DNA from: DASYAN01 sp036501345
Lineage (GTDB): Bacteria > Chloroflexota > Ktedonobacteria > Ktedonobacterales > Ktedonobacteraceae
Length of the DNA stretch: 12,415 nucleotides
NCBI GenBank assembly: GCA_036501345.1
Contig: DASYAN010000314.1
Span: 1-12,415, forward strand
Direction of reading: 5' to 3'
Below the pieces are notes generated by a model that searched no databases, was not told where the DNA came from, and saw only the letters and a list, made by a program, of their open reading frames with translations. Shown in pieces: positions 12,314-12,415 of this stretch; within the stretch, counting starts at the first letter, position 1, and the number at the start of each line of letters is the position of its first letter. A program made the position numbers and the translations under genes.

Positions 12314-12415
12314 ATGAGTAGCCAGGAACACTCGCAACTGCTAAAAGCCCTGCGCGAAAGCGAGCTTTTACGTGAACTATCAGAATTATTGGCCTCTTCG
12401 CTTGATCCTACCCAT
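12314..12415 (+). CDS. N-terminus of a probable GAF-domain sensor protein (partial)
   Basis: Only the first 34 codons fall in the window and the frame runs off the edge. The visible sequence is a charged coiled-coil-like helix (SQLLKALRESELLRELSELL) followed by ASSLDPTH. This is the typical run-in to a GAF domain in GAF-containing histidine kinases, where an LASSLD-x-x-x-I/V-L segment follows. No kinase or response-regulator part can be seen, so a phosphatase or cyclase output is equally possible. The ATG at 12314 overlaps the TGA of a preceding mini-ORF (TGATG) and has no Shine-Dalgarno of its own. No upstream in-frame ATG, GTG or TTG exists back to the stop at 12170. Translation may therefore depend on coupling. 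Confidence 0.6.
   Translation, partial: MSSQEHSQLLKALRESELLRELSELLASSLDPTH

Noticed and set aside
1..12415. CRISPR arrays, tRNA and rRNA genes
   Set aside because: No regularly spaced repeats, no tRNA T-loop or anticodon-arm pattern and no rRNA motifs were seen on either strand by eye.

Overview
The window reads as a chromosomal segment of a mid-GC bacterium. The mix of an EVE-domain protein, a DUF4342 protein, a TnpB-only IS200/IS605 element, a GyrB/GyrA-type pair, a YihY/BrkB membrane protein and the start of a GAF-type sensor kinase is what I would expect from Chloroflexota, possibly Ktedonobacteria. This placement is an inference from protein style, not a database result.

Layout. (1) 10-411 (-): EVE-domain protein with its own promoter. 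(2) 412-2238: mobile-element landing zone. It holds a 231-bp non-autonomous element (601-831) whose ends closely match the outside end of Tn5/IS50 and which is flanked by a perfect 9-bp target duplication. Next to it is a TnpB-only IS200/IS605-type element (about 948-2238) with an intact nuclease triad, end hairpins and a probable omega-RNA 3' end. (3) 2239-4243: a small DUF4342 gene followed by decaying sequence: an unassigned ORF remnant, a SAM-dependent methyltransferase split by one in-frame amber codon, and a further short reading frame also broken by TAG. (4) 8842-4244 (-): type IIA topoisomerase operon, B subunit then A subunit, separated by 6 bp and served by a near-consensus promoter. 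(5) 8843-9385: divergent promoter region. (6) 9386-10385: zinc-ribbon protein (+) and a short J-domain protein (-), convergent with stops 4 bp apart. (7) 10690-11940 (+): YihY/BrkB family membrane protein. (8) 11941-12415: hairpin-rich leader, then the first 34 codons of a probable GAF/sensor-kinase protein cut by the window edge.

How the parts relate. The topoisomerase subunits form one A2B2 enzyme and are very probably co-transcribed and translationally coupled. The other genes are single transcription units with no evident shared pathway. The most notable signal is the Tn5-like miniature element, which sits in the loop of a pre-existing hairpin and carries a DnaA-box-like sequence in each end, as the Tn5 outside end does. 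The second is the possible termination-reinitiation relay of two mini-ORFs leading into the sensor-kinase start.
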